From NCBI RefSeq assembly GCF_000378625.1, contig NZ_KB905169.1:62001-126000 (forward strand): 64,000 nucleotides of DNA, in the 5' to 3' direction. The notes under the pieces are model-generated. The model made no database searches. It was given only the letters and a program-made list of their open reading frames with translations, and was not told the DNA's origin. Shown here piece by piece: positions 1 to 14,486 of the stretch. A program made the translations under genes and the position numbers. Positions within the stretch are counted from its first letter, which is position 1; the number at the start of each line of letters is the position of its first letter. The stretch comes from Colwellia piezophila ATCC BAA-637 (GTDB taxonomy: Bacteria; Pseudomonadota; Gammaproteobacteria; Enterobacterales; Alteromonadaceae).

Positions 1-1500
1 GCGACCCAGCCTAATATCGTTGTGTTTCTAGTTGATGATATGGGGTTAATGGATACTTCAGTGCCCTTTATAACGGACGGAAAGGGTCAGCCGATAAGTC
101 AGCCTTTAAATAACTGGTACCATACACCAAATATGGAAAACCTTGCCACTAAAGGGATTCGCTTTAGTCAATTTTATGCGCAAAGTGTTTGCTCCCCAAC
201 GAGAGCGTCTTTACTTACTGGACAAAATGCTACACGACACCATACCACTACGTGGATCAAGCCTGACGAAAATAATGGCGGAAAATTTGGACCAAAACAA
301 TGGAATTGGCAAGGGCTAACAAGCTCATCAGTAACCTTCCCTCAGCTGCTAAAAAATGCAGGCTACAAAACTATTCACATTGGTAAGGGACATTTTGGTC
401 CATTAAAAAGTGAAGGCGCTGATCCTAAAAATATCGGCTTTGATGTTAATATCGCTGGCGCGCCATGGGGACGTCCAAAAAGTTACTATAGTCACAATCA
501 CTATGGTAATCACCCAAAATATAAACAAAAAAACAAACCGTTAACGCATAATATTCCTCATTTAGAGGCTTACTATGACAAAGATATCTTCTTAACTGAA
601 GCGCTGACGCTTGAGGCTAATAAACAAATAGCTCAAGCCACATCCGAGAATAAACCTTTTCTGCTTTATATGTCGCACTATGCAGTTCATGCGCCATTTG
701 ATAGTGACCCTAGATTTGCCAAGCGTTATCAAAATAGAGGGAAATCTAAGCAAGCTCAAGCGTATGCCACCTTGATGGAAGGAATGGACAAATCTTTAGG
801 AGATATAACCAGTAAACTCGAACAATTAGGTATCGCAGAAAATACCTTAATACTCTTTTTAGGTGATAACGGCTCGGATGCTCCGTTAGGGAAAAATGAT
901 GCCATTGCTAGCTCAGCGCCACTTAAAGGAAGAAAAGGCACCAGTTGGGAAGGCGGCATGCGCGCACCATTTATTGCGGCTTGGGCTAAACCAAATAAAA
1001 ATATGGCGATACAAAAACGCTTCCCTATTGCTCAAAATAAGATAAATACGCAAATTGCCACGGTATTAGATATATACCCAACAATACTCTCTGTGGCCTC
1101 TGTGCAAAATCCATCATCACAAGTAATTGATGGGATTAATTTAACCAAACAACTGTCTGGTCAAATAAACACCAATCGTAAAAATAGCTTTTTGATGCAT
1201 TTTCCTCATGAACATAGGCATTCTTATTTTACTAGTTATCGTTTAGATAACTGGAAAGTTATCTATAACTATTTACCAGAAGTGAAAACCAAGCATAGAA
1301 AAAAACAAGTAAAGCGCTATCAACTTTATAACTTAAAAAATGATCCTACAGAATCTAATGATCTCGCCTCATCTCAGCCAAAAAAACTCAAAGAAATAAT
1401 GACATCAATGATTACTGAATTGAGAAGACAAAATGCACAATATCCTATAGATAAACAAGGTAAAACGATCAAGCCGATACTCCCTAAATCGAGTATTTAA
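1..1500 (+). CDS. S1-family sulfatase, 5' end outside the window
   Basis: The reading frame is open from base 1, so the start codon and signal peptide lie upstream. An apparent ATG at 22 is inside the conserved first strand (NIVVFLVDDMG) and is not the start. The DD pair is the usual metal-binding pair. The formylglycine site is C-S-P-T-R at about 190-204, followed by ASLLTG. GKGHFG (about 382-399) matches the GKWHLG catalytic Lys/His segment with Trp replaced by Gly. LGDNGSD near 861-881 supplies the second metal-binding Asp-Asn. Family knowledge: such enzymes hydrolyse sulfate esters of carbohydrates after Cys is converted to formylglycine. It is the first visible gene of a run with the esterase/beta-helix and GH2 genes. 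The sulfate position it attacks cannot be told from sequence. Confidence 0.93.
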   Translation, partial: ATQPNIVVFLVDDMGLMDTSVPFITDGKGQPISQPLNNWYHTPNMENLATKGIRFSQFYAQSVCSPTRASLLTGQNATRHHTTTWIKPDENNGGKFGPKQWNWQGLTSSSVTFPQLLKNAGYKTIHIGKGHFGPLKSEGADPKNIGFDVNIAGAPWGRPKSYYSHNHYGNHPKYKQKNKPLTHNIPHLEAYYDKDIFLTEALTLEANKQIAQATSENKPFLLYMSHYAVHAPFDSDPRFAKRYQNRGKSKQAQAYATLMEGMDKSLGDITSKLEQLGIAENTLILFLGDNGSDAPLGKNDAIASSAPLKGRKGTSWEGGMRAPFIAAWAKPNKNMAIQKRFPIAQNKINTQIATVLDIYPTILSVASVQNPSSQVIDGINLTKQLSGQINTNRKNSFLMHFPHEHRHSYFTSYRLDNWKVIYNYLPEVKTKHRKKQVKRYQLYNLKNDPTESNDLASSQPKKLKEIMTSMITELRRQNAQYPIDKQGKTIKPILPKSSI

Positions 1501-1541
1501 CTAAAGTCCAAATAAAAGAACTAAGAGAGCAAAAAATCACT

Positions 1542-7086
<5,545 letters not shown>

Positions 7087-7093
7087 AAAATAT

Positions 7094-7120
7094 AAAGCCC
7101 AATTGATTAAATTGGGCTTT
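7094..7120 (+). terminator. Intrinsic terminator after the GH2 gene
   Basis: An 11-bp perfect stem AAAGCCCAATT / AATTGGGCTTT with a 5-base loop lies 8 bases after the GH2 stop. The arms begin in A and end in T, so it could act in both directions. The T-rich tail is short (TTTATAT). Confidence 0.75.
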
Positions 7121-7151
7121 ATATCACACTAATAAAAATAGGAAAATAGAA

Positions 7152-7700
7152 ATGGATTTAAAGAAAGTCATAATACTGATTTGCATAATGTTTTTGTCAG
7201 GATGTGCTTATCAACCTACTCCTTATAAAGTTGTTCAATCTGTAGAATATGTCAAAGGAGGGCTAGCAGGCCAATATAAACTCGGCGTAACCGAGCAACG
7301 TATATCAGATAATAGATATGTGCTCACCGTTAAATTAGATAGTGGTAGCTCTGTAGTAAGAGCGCAAAAAATGTTAATGCTACATGCTGCAACTATGGCA
7401 ATCAATAATGGTTACGATTCGTTCACCGGAGGTAAAAATAAAACAGGAAAATGGTGTCAAGGCAGCTCGAATAGATCCACGGGTCAAAGGTCTATCAATG
7501 ACGGTGGACCAACTGTAACAGTAACGGTAACTTTTGTTGACTCTAAAGGTCAAACGAATAAAAAGAAAAAGCGAAAAATTAAGAATGCTGCAAAAGTAAT
7601 TGAAAAATTTAGCTCAGAAGTTAATCAAATTATCTCTTCTGAACAAGCAAATTCAAATACTGACACTATGTTGAAATCATGTTGGGATAGTCGATATTAA
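7152..7700 (+). CDS. Small lipoprotein, CC0125/CC1285-like
   Basis: 182 residues with a signal peptide ending in the lipobox LSGC (Cys18). AGGA lies 8 bases before the start. The segment from about residue 30 to 100 (GGLAGQYKLGVTEQRISDNRY then a helix with MLMLHAATMAINNGYDSF) resembles the CC0125/CC1285 family of envelope lipoproteins, whose function is unknown. That match is from memory of the pattern. The second half has a Lys-rich stretch near 137-147 and two Cys that could pair. The gene follows a terminator and is probably transcribed separately from the GH2 operon. No carbohydrate-related motif is visible. Confidence 0.7.
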   Translation: MDLKKVIILICIMFLSGCAYQPTPYKVVQSVEYVKGGLAGQYKLGVTEQRISDNRYVLTVKLDSGSSVVRAQKMLMLHAATMAINNGYDSFTGGKNKTGKWCQGSSNRSTGQRSINDGGPTVTVTVTFVDSKGQTNKKKKRKIKNAAKVIEKFSSEVNQIISSEQANSNTDTMLKSCWDSRY

Positions 7701-7737
7701 TTTTAGTGGGACCGGTTAACTAACTTCGGTAGTTTTA

Positions 7738-8931
7738 ATGACTATAAAAGTAAATGAAAAAGAAAACAATCGCATAGTGATGATTGATGCCCTCAGGGGC
7801 TTTGCCCTAGCCGGCATTTTTTTATTGCACCATATTCAGCATTTTAATTTTTTTGTAAAACCAGAGTTTTCACCTGATTGGTTAATGCCGATAGATTTAT
7901 GGCTCAAAGATACCATGTACTTTTTCATCGCCGGAAAAGCCTTTGCCTTATTTAGTTTACTGTTTGGTTTTAGTTATTGGCTTATTTATGAAAATGGGGT
8001 AAAACGAGGTGAGCAATATCTCTTTCGCCACTTTTGGCGCATGACACTGTTAATTGGCTTTGGTTTATTTCACCTGATGTTTTTTGCCGGCGATATCTTG
8101 ATCATGTATGCGGTACTGGGCTTACCCTTAGTTTTAACTCGTTACATGAGTAGTAAAATGATTTTGTTGACAGCAATAGTGTTGATAATTAACCCTATCA
8201 GTGTTTATACCATTGGCAGCTACTTTTTTACTGACACTATTTATAACTCTCACCTTGCCTATCCAGTTAGCAATTTAAAACCATTATTGATGGAAAATTC
8301 GTTTTGGCAATTGCTGCAAGGCCATTTTGAATTCTCTTATTTTAGCTCTGTTATCTGGAGTTGGAATGTAGGTAGAATCATGGCGATTTCAGGTTTGTTT
8401 TTTCTTGGGGTCTATTTGGCTAAAAGCAAAAGTATGACCGAACGCCCACTCCAATTTTGGTATTATTTATTACTATTTAGCTTGGGTTCATGGCTATGCC
8501 TAGATTTATTAAATGATGCAGGCTTGAAGGCGATTGAAGACAAATCTGCACGTAAATTACTGTGGCAAATAACACAACGTTATATGAAAATTTCTATGCT
8601 GCTCAGTATCTTATCAAGCTTCATTCTGGTTTGGCGCCACAACCAAGGTAGTGTATTTGTCGCAAAGTTTATCAACTTTGGCCGTATGGGACTAAGTAAT
8701 TATTTATTGATGTCCATTACTGGAACTTTTATCTATTACGGTTGGGGGCTTGCTTTATACAAGTATTGCGGAACAAGCATCTCATTATTTATTGGCATAA
8801 CCTTATTGATGTTGCAAATGAAGTTATCAACATATTGGTTAAGGCGATATGGGCAAGGACCATTGGAAAAACTGTGGCGCAAACTAACGTGGATCCCCAT
8901 CAAAAAAAACACAGCTATTGCTCAAAATTAA
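7738..8931 (+). CDS. DUF418 (YeiB-type) integral membrane protein
   Basis: 397 residues with about eight to ten hydrophobic segments. The N-terminus reads IDALRGFALAGIFLLHH, the signature opening of DUF418/acyltransferase-3-like membrane proteins. The C-terminal part contains GRMGLSNYLLMS and GPLEKLWR, typical of the DUF418 end. Proteins of this group are of uncertain function; some are linked to acyl-group transfer or transport. No strong ribosome-binding site is visible, only GGTAG upstream. It lies in the accessory segment between the GH2 operon and the IS element, and a link to polysaccharide use is not evident. Confidence 0.8.
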   Translation: MTIKVNEKENNRIVMIDALRGFALAGIFLLHHIQHFNFFVKPEFSPDWLMPIDLWLKDTMYFFIAGKAFALFSLLFGFSYWLIYENGVKRGEQYLFRHFWRMTLLIGFGLFHLMFFAGDILIMYAVLGLPLVLTRYMSSKMILLTAIVLIINPISVYTIGSYFFTDTIYNSHLAYPVSNLKPLLMENSFWQLLQGHFEFSYFSSVIWSWNVGRIMAISGLFFLGVYLAKSKSMTERPLQFWYYLLLFSLGSWLCLDLLNDAGLKAIEDKSARKLLWQITQRYMKISMLLSILSSFILVWRHNQGSVFVAKFINFGRMGLSNYLLMSITGTFIYYGWGLALYKYCGTSISLFIGITLLMLQMKLSTYWLRRYGQGPLEKLWRKLTWIPIKKNTAIAQN

Positions 8932-8935
8932 TAAA

Positions 8936-9094
8936 ATAAAAATACGATTTGATACCGTATTAAACAATCAGGTAACGGTTTTTCATGACAGTATAAAAAC
9001 ACCTAAATATGTGCGTTATGCGTGGGAAAACAATCCCGAGAACGCGAGTTTATATAACGACCAAGGCTTACCTGCAACGCCATTTCCCGTTTAA
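8936..9094 (+). pseudogene. C-terminal remnant of a sialate O-acetylesterase
   Basis: An open frame without its own start begins right after the DUF418 stop and ends in TAA at 9092-9094. It translates to a 52-residue tail containing VRYAWENNPE and LYNDQGLPATPF. These match the conserved C-terminus of sialate O-acetylesterases (SASA family), where a sequence like VRYAWANNP and LYN-x-x-GLPA-x-PF is usual. The intact enzymes are roughly 500-650 residues, so about nine tenths of the gene is missing. The recognition is from family knowledge, not a search. Confidence 0.65.
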
Positions 9095-9118
9095 CTACCT
9101 AATTAAAGGAGAAGTTTC

Positions 9119-10207
9119 ATGATTTCAAGAGTATTAACTGCTTTATTTTTCTTACTTAACTCTTCGTCATTAGTAGCACAAGAGTTTTTATATCTGTCGT
9201 CGGGAGAAGCTTTATCCGTTAAGAAAATTAACGAAAAAACAGGTAAGTTGATTGATTTTCAAAGAATTGAACACAAAGGAATGTCAGTTTTTACTTTTTC
9301 ACGAAACAAAAGATTCCTTTATATTGTGGCAACTGTAGATAATGACAAAAAAAAATTATCAATAGCTACCTATAAAATATTAACGGATGGTAAATTGGTT
9401 TTAATTAACAACGCGCCAATAAGTGGTAGAACCACGGAGCTTAAAACAGATCATTCTGACAAGTTTCTAGCGGGGGCTAATTACGGTAAAGGCACAGCGT
9501 CTATTTGGAAACTTGAAAATGGCGTATACAAGGGAGAACTTGTTCAAGAAATAATATTGGATAAAAAGGCACATGCGGTTCGTTTTTCTCCAGATAATAA
9601 AACCCTGTTTATTCCCGCCACAGGCCCTAATAAAATTTTTCAATTAGCTTTTGATGAAAATACCGGAAAAGTAACAAAAACTAAATCGGCCATAGGTCCA
9701 ACCGAAGGAGCCGCTCAACCTAGACATTTGGTATTTCATCCTAAGTTTAACATCGCCTACTCCACCCAAGAAAGGGTTAAACCTGGCGTAGCTGTATGGC
9801 AATGGCATCCTGAAATAGGTACGTTGGGATTAACACAAACATTGACTAACTCTGATGATAGCCGCGGGCGGATTACCAACGCCGATTTGCACATTTCACC
9901 AGATCAAAAATTCCTCTATATCTCTAGTCGAGATAATCAAAAAGAACTAGACCAGATCATTTCATATAAAATCAACGCGATAGATGGCAGCCTGACCTTA
10001 GTTAATAAATTTCCTACTGAGCACTTTCCACGGTCGTTCACTCTAAATAAAACCGGCGAATTTGCTTATGTCGCCGGGCAAAGAGACAATAAACTTGGTG
10101 TTTATAAAATTAATAAAAAAACCGGTGATTTAGTCAAAGTAATGCAATATGAAACAGGAAACAATCCTATTTGGGTGGAAACCTTGCTACTTAACGTAGA
10201 GCACTAG
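9119..10207 (+). CDS. Secreted lactonase-family seven-bladed beta-propeller
   Basis: 362 residues with a signal peptide ending near SSLVAQ (about residue 21) and a good ribosome-binding site (AAAGGAGAA). The body has the repeating pattern of the 6-phosphogluconolactonase-like (Pgl, PF10282) propeller: PRHLVFHPKFNIAYST, ADLHISPDQKFLYISSRD and PRSFTLNKTGEFAYVAGQ at about 60-residue spacing, and a C-terminal NPIWVE. Cytoplasmic members hydrolyse sugar lactones; secreted members are often of unknown substrate. It sits directly after an acetylesterase remnant and before the IS110 element. A role on aldonolactones released from the glycan is possible but is inference. Confidence 0.8.
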   Translation: MISRVLTALFFLLNSSSLVAQEFLYLSSGEALSVKKINEKTGKLIDFQRIEHKGMSVFTFSRNKRFLYIVATVDNDKKKLSIATYKILTDGKLVLINNAPISGRTTELKTDHSDKFLAGANYGKGTASIWKLENGVYKGELVQEIILDKKAHAVRFSPDNKTLFIPATGPNKIFQLAFDENTGKVTKTKSAIGPTEGAAQPRHLVFHPKFNIAYSTQERVKPGVAVWQWHPEIGTLGLTQTLTNSDDSRGRITNADLHISPDQKFLYISSRDNQKELDQIISYKINAIDGSLTLVNKFPTEHFPRSFTLNKTGEFAYVAGQRDNKLGVYKINKKTGDLVKVMQYETGNNPIWVETLLLNVEH

Positions 10208-10602
10208 GAAACAAAAATAAGGCTCTATTAGCGTTAACTGTTGGTAACTGAGTTTTTAGTCACCTCAATAAAAGAATTGGCTTACTTTGCAGCAAACCCA
10301 TTGTTCTTCATCCGTCTATAATGTGCCATGAACCGTCATTCTCTGATAGATATGAAACGATCACTTTTACCACTTTATAGTCTTTTACTCCTGATTCAGA
10401 CCATACTTAATTGGTTCAGGTTAGTGCTATTAGTTTACGAATAATTACCACATAACATTTAATGTTTACCGCATTGCTTTCGAGACTAATGGTACGCTCA
10501 AGCTCACTAACGAATACTCAGGGCTCGTATTTAACACTACTGTCTATATTGCTTTCGAAGAGCTTAGCATTCTAACTGAATACATATAAGTTTTGGAGGT
10601 GA
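10208..10602 (+). ncRNA. Non-coding left part of the IS110 element, candidate bridge RNA region
   Basis: 395 bases without a credible gene separate the lactonase stop from the transposase start, which has a strong ribosome-binding site (TTTTGGAGGTGA). An 11-base word ATTGCTTTCGA occurs twice, at 10473-10483 and 10548-10558. In IS110-group elements this upstream non-coding end is known to encode a structured bridge RNA that specifies target and donor DNA. I infer that such an RNA is encoded in the 3' half of this stretch. Its ends and fold were not determined. Confidence 0.35.
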
Positions 10603-11880
10603 TTGATGGTTTCTCAAGTGACTAAATATAGTGCTCATATCGGAATTGATTGGGCTGACAAAAAGCATGACTATTGTATTCAAGGTGGAAAACAATCAAA
10701 TCGAGAGTTCGGTATTTTAACCCATTCTCCTGATAAAATTAATGATTGGGTTCAATCGTTACACAAGCGATTTGGTGGTCAATTAGCGATTTCAATTGAG
10801 TTAACTAAAGGCCCAATTGTTTATGCTTTACAAAAATATAACTTCATAACATTGTTTCCGATTAATCCGTTGATGCTTGCTAGGTATCGAGAGGCCTTTA
10901 CTCCGAGTAAGGCCAAGGATGATCCTACGGATGCCGAGTTAGCGTTAGATTTAATGCTCAACTACCCTAACAAGATTAAACCACTTTCTATGCAGGGTGA
11001 GAAGATCCGTAAACTTATGTATCTGGTTGAGCAACGCCGAAGGTTAGTTGAAGATAGAAGAAGGTTTAGTAATCGATTAATCTACACCCTAAAGCAGTAC
11101 TTCCCTCAACTATTAGAGTGGTTTAGCCATAGAGATTCAGAACTGTTTTGTCAGTTCATTAATCGTTGGCCTAGCTTACAAAAGCTAAAGCGAGCAAGAG
11201 CAGATACGATAAGGAATTTTTTTAAAAAAGCTAGTGCGCGCTCTGTCCCTCTTATTGAACAACGCATTACTGCGATTAAAGATGCTCAATATATCACCGA
11301 AGATCCTGCCATTATTGAGTCACATCAATTATTTGCCACTTCCGTTACAGCACAAATAATCACTACAGTGGAGCTATTAAGGTCTTTGATGATGAAATAA
11401 GTAAATTGTTTCATACACTACCTGACGCCAACCTTTTTGAATCTTTGCCAAGTGCAGGGCCTTGTATGGCACCCAGGTTACTTGTTGCCTTTGGTGAAAA
11501 TAGAGACCGATTTGATAATGCGTCTCAAGTTCAAATGTATGCAGGTGTTGCTCCAGTTACTGTTAGAAGTGGTCAAAAGGAGTGGGTTCACTGGCGATGG
11601 CAGTGCTCTAAATTCCTTCGCCAGTCTTTCATTGAATGGACATCAAAAACTGTTTACTCATCGTATTGGGCTGGGTTGTATTACGCGCAACAACGTAAAA
11701 AAGGAAACACGCATCAATCAACAATTAGATCCTTAGCCTTTAAATGGATCAGAATACTGTTTCGATGCTGGAAGACAAGAAAGCCCTATAGTGAAGCTAA
11801 ATATCTGAAGTCACTGAGAGATAGAAAATCACCATTATTATTGCTAAAAACTGTTGACTAAAAGACTCAGGGCGTGATGC
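10470..11880 (+). mobile_element. IS110-family insertion element (ends not resolved)
   Basis: The element is recognised by its DEDD transposase with a Transposase_20 C-terminal domain. IS110 elements usually lack terminal inverted repeats, and none is visible, so the coordinates given are only approximate limits around the transposase and its non-coding flanks. It separates the lactonase gene from the minus-strand polysaccharide genes. The transposase is frameshifted, so this copy is probably inactive. Confidence 0.65.
10603..11861 (+). pseudogene. IS110-family DEDD transposase, split by a frameshift
   Basis: Frame 1 (10603-11400) encodes the N-terminal DEDD domain: Asp in HIGIDWADKKHDY, Glu in ISIELTKG, and Asp residues in SKAKDDPTDAELA. 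It stops at 11398-11400. The continuation is in frame 3: read upstream of 11406 it gives AIKVFDDEISKLFHTLPDA, then the Transposase_20 domain with ESLPSAGP, APVTVRSG, WVHWRW and LAFKWIRILFRCW. The shift of one base must therefore lie at about 11365-11382. Joined, the protein would be about 420 residues, the normal family length. No slippery homopolymer is seen at the junction, so mutation (or a sequencing error) is more likely than programmed frameshifting. Confidence 0.88.
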
Positions 11881-12066
11881 GGACATTAGTTATTACAGAT
11901 ATTGAACAGGTTGGATTAGATTTTGTATCGACGCCCCAGCCAGAGACCTTTAATCGTTAGGCATACCTTAACCCAAAACACACCTATTTCCTTTAAATTG
12001 GATATTAAGTTGATTAGTAAGGATGGTTGCCTGATGAGCCTTTAAGGTTCAGACTATATAAATTTT

Positions 12067-12285
12067 TTAAGCTAGTTTTCCTACAGACAAAATACGATCG
12101 CCCACTTTATTTAAAATTTTAATTTCACCTTCGCATACCGCAATAATAGATTTACCTTTTTTAAACAATTCAGGTATGACTACTCTCCCTTGTTGATTCT
12201 TTGGAAAGGACTTTACTTCATGTAGTAATTCAAGCGATTCATCATGATAATAAATGATAGTGATTTGGGTCAAATTTAACTGCAT
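12067..12285 (-). CDS. TIGR02922-like small protein
   Basis: 72 residues: ITIIYYHDESLELLHEV, GRVVIPELFKKGKSIIAVCEGEIKILNKVGDRI. This pattern matches, as I recall it, the TIGR02922 family of small conserved proteins found in Colwellia, Shewanella and relatives. Function is unknown. It is predicted cytoplasmic, with no signal peptide. It stands alone between the IS element and the polysaccharide genes and is probably part of the ancestral chromosome, not of the degradation locus. The ribosome-binding site is weak (AAAAGAG). Confidence 0.65.
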   Translation of the reverse strand: MQLNLTQITIIYYHDESLELLHEVKSFPKNQQGRVVIPELFKKGKSIIAVCEGEIKILNKVGDRILSVGKLA

Positions 12286-12685
12286 ATTAGACTCTTTTAT
12301 ATTGTTCTACATTGGTTTTTTATCGATAACATCACATTAAACGGCTAAGTAATGTCTCATAGTAGCTACAGCCTTACCTTAGTTATTTCAAATAAAAGGT
12401 ATGCATAGAATATTTCAAGCTGATTCATTGATGTATCACAGGTACCTAACTAAAATAATTCATTAGAAAATATATAGCAAATATTTTAAGGCTAACGTCC
12501 GGAATGCGCACTAAGTGAGCCTTCTTTATCAACGTTTGAGCGGCTATTTCGCTCAAAGCGGAAGTTCCCATCCGCTGACTTATGCTTATCCTACTGATAT
12601 TCATGCCGTTGTTAATTAAACAGGAGAAGGAGGAGTCAGCACAGATGGAGATCCACACTTCACGCTAATATAACGTTTATCACTG
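12286..12685. other. 400-base intergenic stretch with two adjacent hairpins
   Basis: No convincing gene. Two stems follow one another: TTTGAGCG / CGCTCAAA (12535-12542 and 12550-12557, loop of 7) and AGCGGA / TCCGCT (12557-12562 and 12571-12576, loop of 8). No T-tract follows either, so they are not obvious terminators. This local segment is more GC-rich than its surroundings. The 70-codon open frame over it looks random. Confidence 0.4.
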
Positions 12686-14467
12686 TTATTCTTTCGCTTT
12701 AGGTACTATAGCGCCCAAATGAACTTTCCCATTGAGCTTATTGCCCAAAATATCTTTTGTTACGGTTAAACCACCACTGCGACTGTTTCCTTGCAAACCG
12801 TTACTATTCGGTAATGGGAGTACAAGCACACCTTTATTGGCGATTAAAGCATTATTAGTGGGCCGGTAATCGGCAATAGTATCGCCACCGTTTTCAACAA
12901 ATAACGGGTCGCCGATAATAGCTGCATTGTTTTTCATCACCCCTACCTCTGGCCAATCTTTAGCGGTTAAAAATAGGTTATTGGTCATAATTAGGTTTTT
13001 GCTTGGATTTTTCCCCTTAACTAACTGATACCTTTTTTGAGGTAAATAATAACTACCCTGCTTAAAATAAAAGATATTGTTGGCTATAACGGCCCCATTA
13101 GTTTCTTGATGTACGGCAAGTTGCGCAACATGATCGACATAGACGGTATTGTTGTAGATGTAGTTGTTTACTGGCGCTATATTAGGATTAACCTTCCTAC
13201 CTTTCATGCCAACAAAACCACTCAGCCATAAGGTTTTACCATCGTGAGTCGCTTTGCCGTAAGCACGATTTTTATCACCTTTAACACGATAACCATCGTT
13301 TATACTGACATTGTAGCGGTAGCTGTTATTTCGGTTATTACCCAAAATCTCAATAAACGCTCCCTCATTATTCAAACTTAAGTTGTACTGAATAATGATA
13401 TTTGAGCAATGAAAGTCTATATGAAAACCAGCTGAATCTGCGGGGCCTACTGCATTTTTAAACTCATTATATTCAACCAGCACATCGTTAGTATTCCATG
13501 TCCACATACCACTACCACGCCCCCATTTACGGGCATCGTACTTACCCGTATCAAAATCTAGACTACTACCCGTGCGATCGATTTTATTATGGCTAACTAA
13601 ACTGCCATCAACGCCGCCAAACATAATGCCGGGGCCGCCAATATCATGCAGAAGGTTATTTTCTAGTGTTATGTTTTTAATAAGTTTCTTTAAAATAGGA
13701 TAAGGAGTACTCTGAATTCTAGGGTTATTCGCCGTTGCTTTGATGCCAGTATGGGCAATGTCATATATTTCACTGTTAGTAATACTAATGTCAGTTAAAA
13801 GAGTGTTCGCGCCACTACTGCGGTTAAACAGATGAATACCATAACCATAAGCTTGTGTACCATTTTGTGTATTGACATCGCCAGCACGGTCAATATCACC
13901 AAAACTATAATGAAAAATGTCATGGATTTTTAAATTATCTAATGAAATATGACCATATGTTTGGTTATATTTTTTATCGATATAAATTAAAACCCCAACT
14001 CTTATTGCTTGAGCTGCTTTTCTATCAGTTATTTGCTGCGGTTTTCCACCATCTGCTTCAATATCGATATTACTGACATTAATATAACGACTGTTTTTAA
14101 TTTCAATACCAGCGAGCTCTCCTGCGGCATTGATATATGCTCGCTGATTATTGTCTTCTAACTTGCCACCAAACGTTGAGATAGTAATGGGCTGTAACGC
14201 ACTACCTGATTTATTCAATAGTCGTAAACTACCGTTAAATTTATCCCCAGCCTTCAAGAAGATATTATCTCCAGGTTTAAGAGCAAGGGTGTTTATCTTA
14301 CTAAGAGAGGCGAATGGTTTCGCCTCTGTGCCCTTATTTTCATCTGATCCAAAATGACTAGCAACATAATAATCTTGTGCTAAGACCACAGGTGAAAAAA
14401 TGAGAATACTTAAAAGTGGTAATTTAACCATTTTGCGCCAATCTTTTAAGTACATCATTTTATTCAT
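12686..14467 (-). CDS. Secreted right-handed beta-helix protein
   Basis: 593 residues with a signal peptide ending near SPVVLAQ (about residue 30). It starts DYYVASHFGSDENKGTEAKPFASLSKIN and PGDNIFLKAGDKFNGSL, typical of secreted beta-helix (pectate-lyase-like/NosD-like) proteins. Segments shared with the protein at 17870-19798 are GTQAYGYGI, HDIGGPGIMFGG, RGSGMWTW, GPADSAGFHIDF and IEILGNN. These conserved Asp, His and Trp-containing loops are good candidates for an active site. Polysaccharide lyases and several glycoside hydrolase families use this fold, but I cannot assign a family. The gene starts 19 bases after the stop of the upstream sulfatase gene and probably shares its transcript. 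Confidence 0.8.
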   Translation of the reverse strand: MNKMMYLKDWRKMVKLPLLSILIFSPVVLAQDYYVASHFGSDENKGTEAKPFASLSKINTLALKPGDNIFLKAGDKFNGSLRLLNKSGSALQPITISTFGGKLEDNNQRAYINAAGELAGIEIKNSRYINVSNIDIEADGGKPQQITDRKAAQAIRVGVLIYIDKKYNQTYGHISLDNLKIHDIFHYSFGDIDRAGDVNTQNGTQAYGYGIHLFNRSSGANTLLTDISITNSEIYDIAHTGIKATANNPRIQSTPYPILKKLIKNITLENNLLHDIGGPGIMFGGVDGSLVSHNKIDRTGSSLDFDTGKYDARKWGRGSGMWTWNTNDVLVEYNEFKNAVGPADSAGFHIDFHCSNIIIQYNLSLNNEGAFIEILGNNRNNSYRYNVSINDGYRVKGDKNRAYGKATHDGKTLWLSGFVGMKGRKVNPNIAPVNNYIYNNTVYVDHVAQLAVHQETNGAVIANNIFYFKQGSYYLPQKRYQLVKGKNPSKNLIMTNNLFLTAKDWPEVGVMKNNAAIIGDPLFVENGGDTIADYRPTNNALIANKGVLVLPLPNSNGLQGNSRSGGLTVTKDILGNKLNGKVHLGAIVPKAKE

Positions 14468-14486
14468 TTATTTAAGGCTCTATTAC

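Noticed and set aside
11398-11410. Programmed frameshift in the IS110 recombinase
   Set aside because: IS110 recombinases are normally one frame, and no slippery run or pseudoknot-like sequence is seen at the junction.
12446-12658. 70-codon minus-strand frame
   Set aside because: No ribosome-binding site, no recognisable pattern, and it overlies two hairpins.
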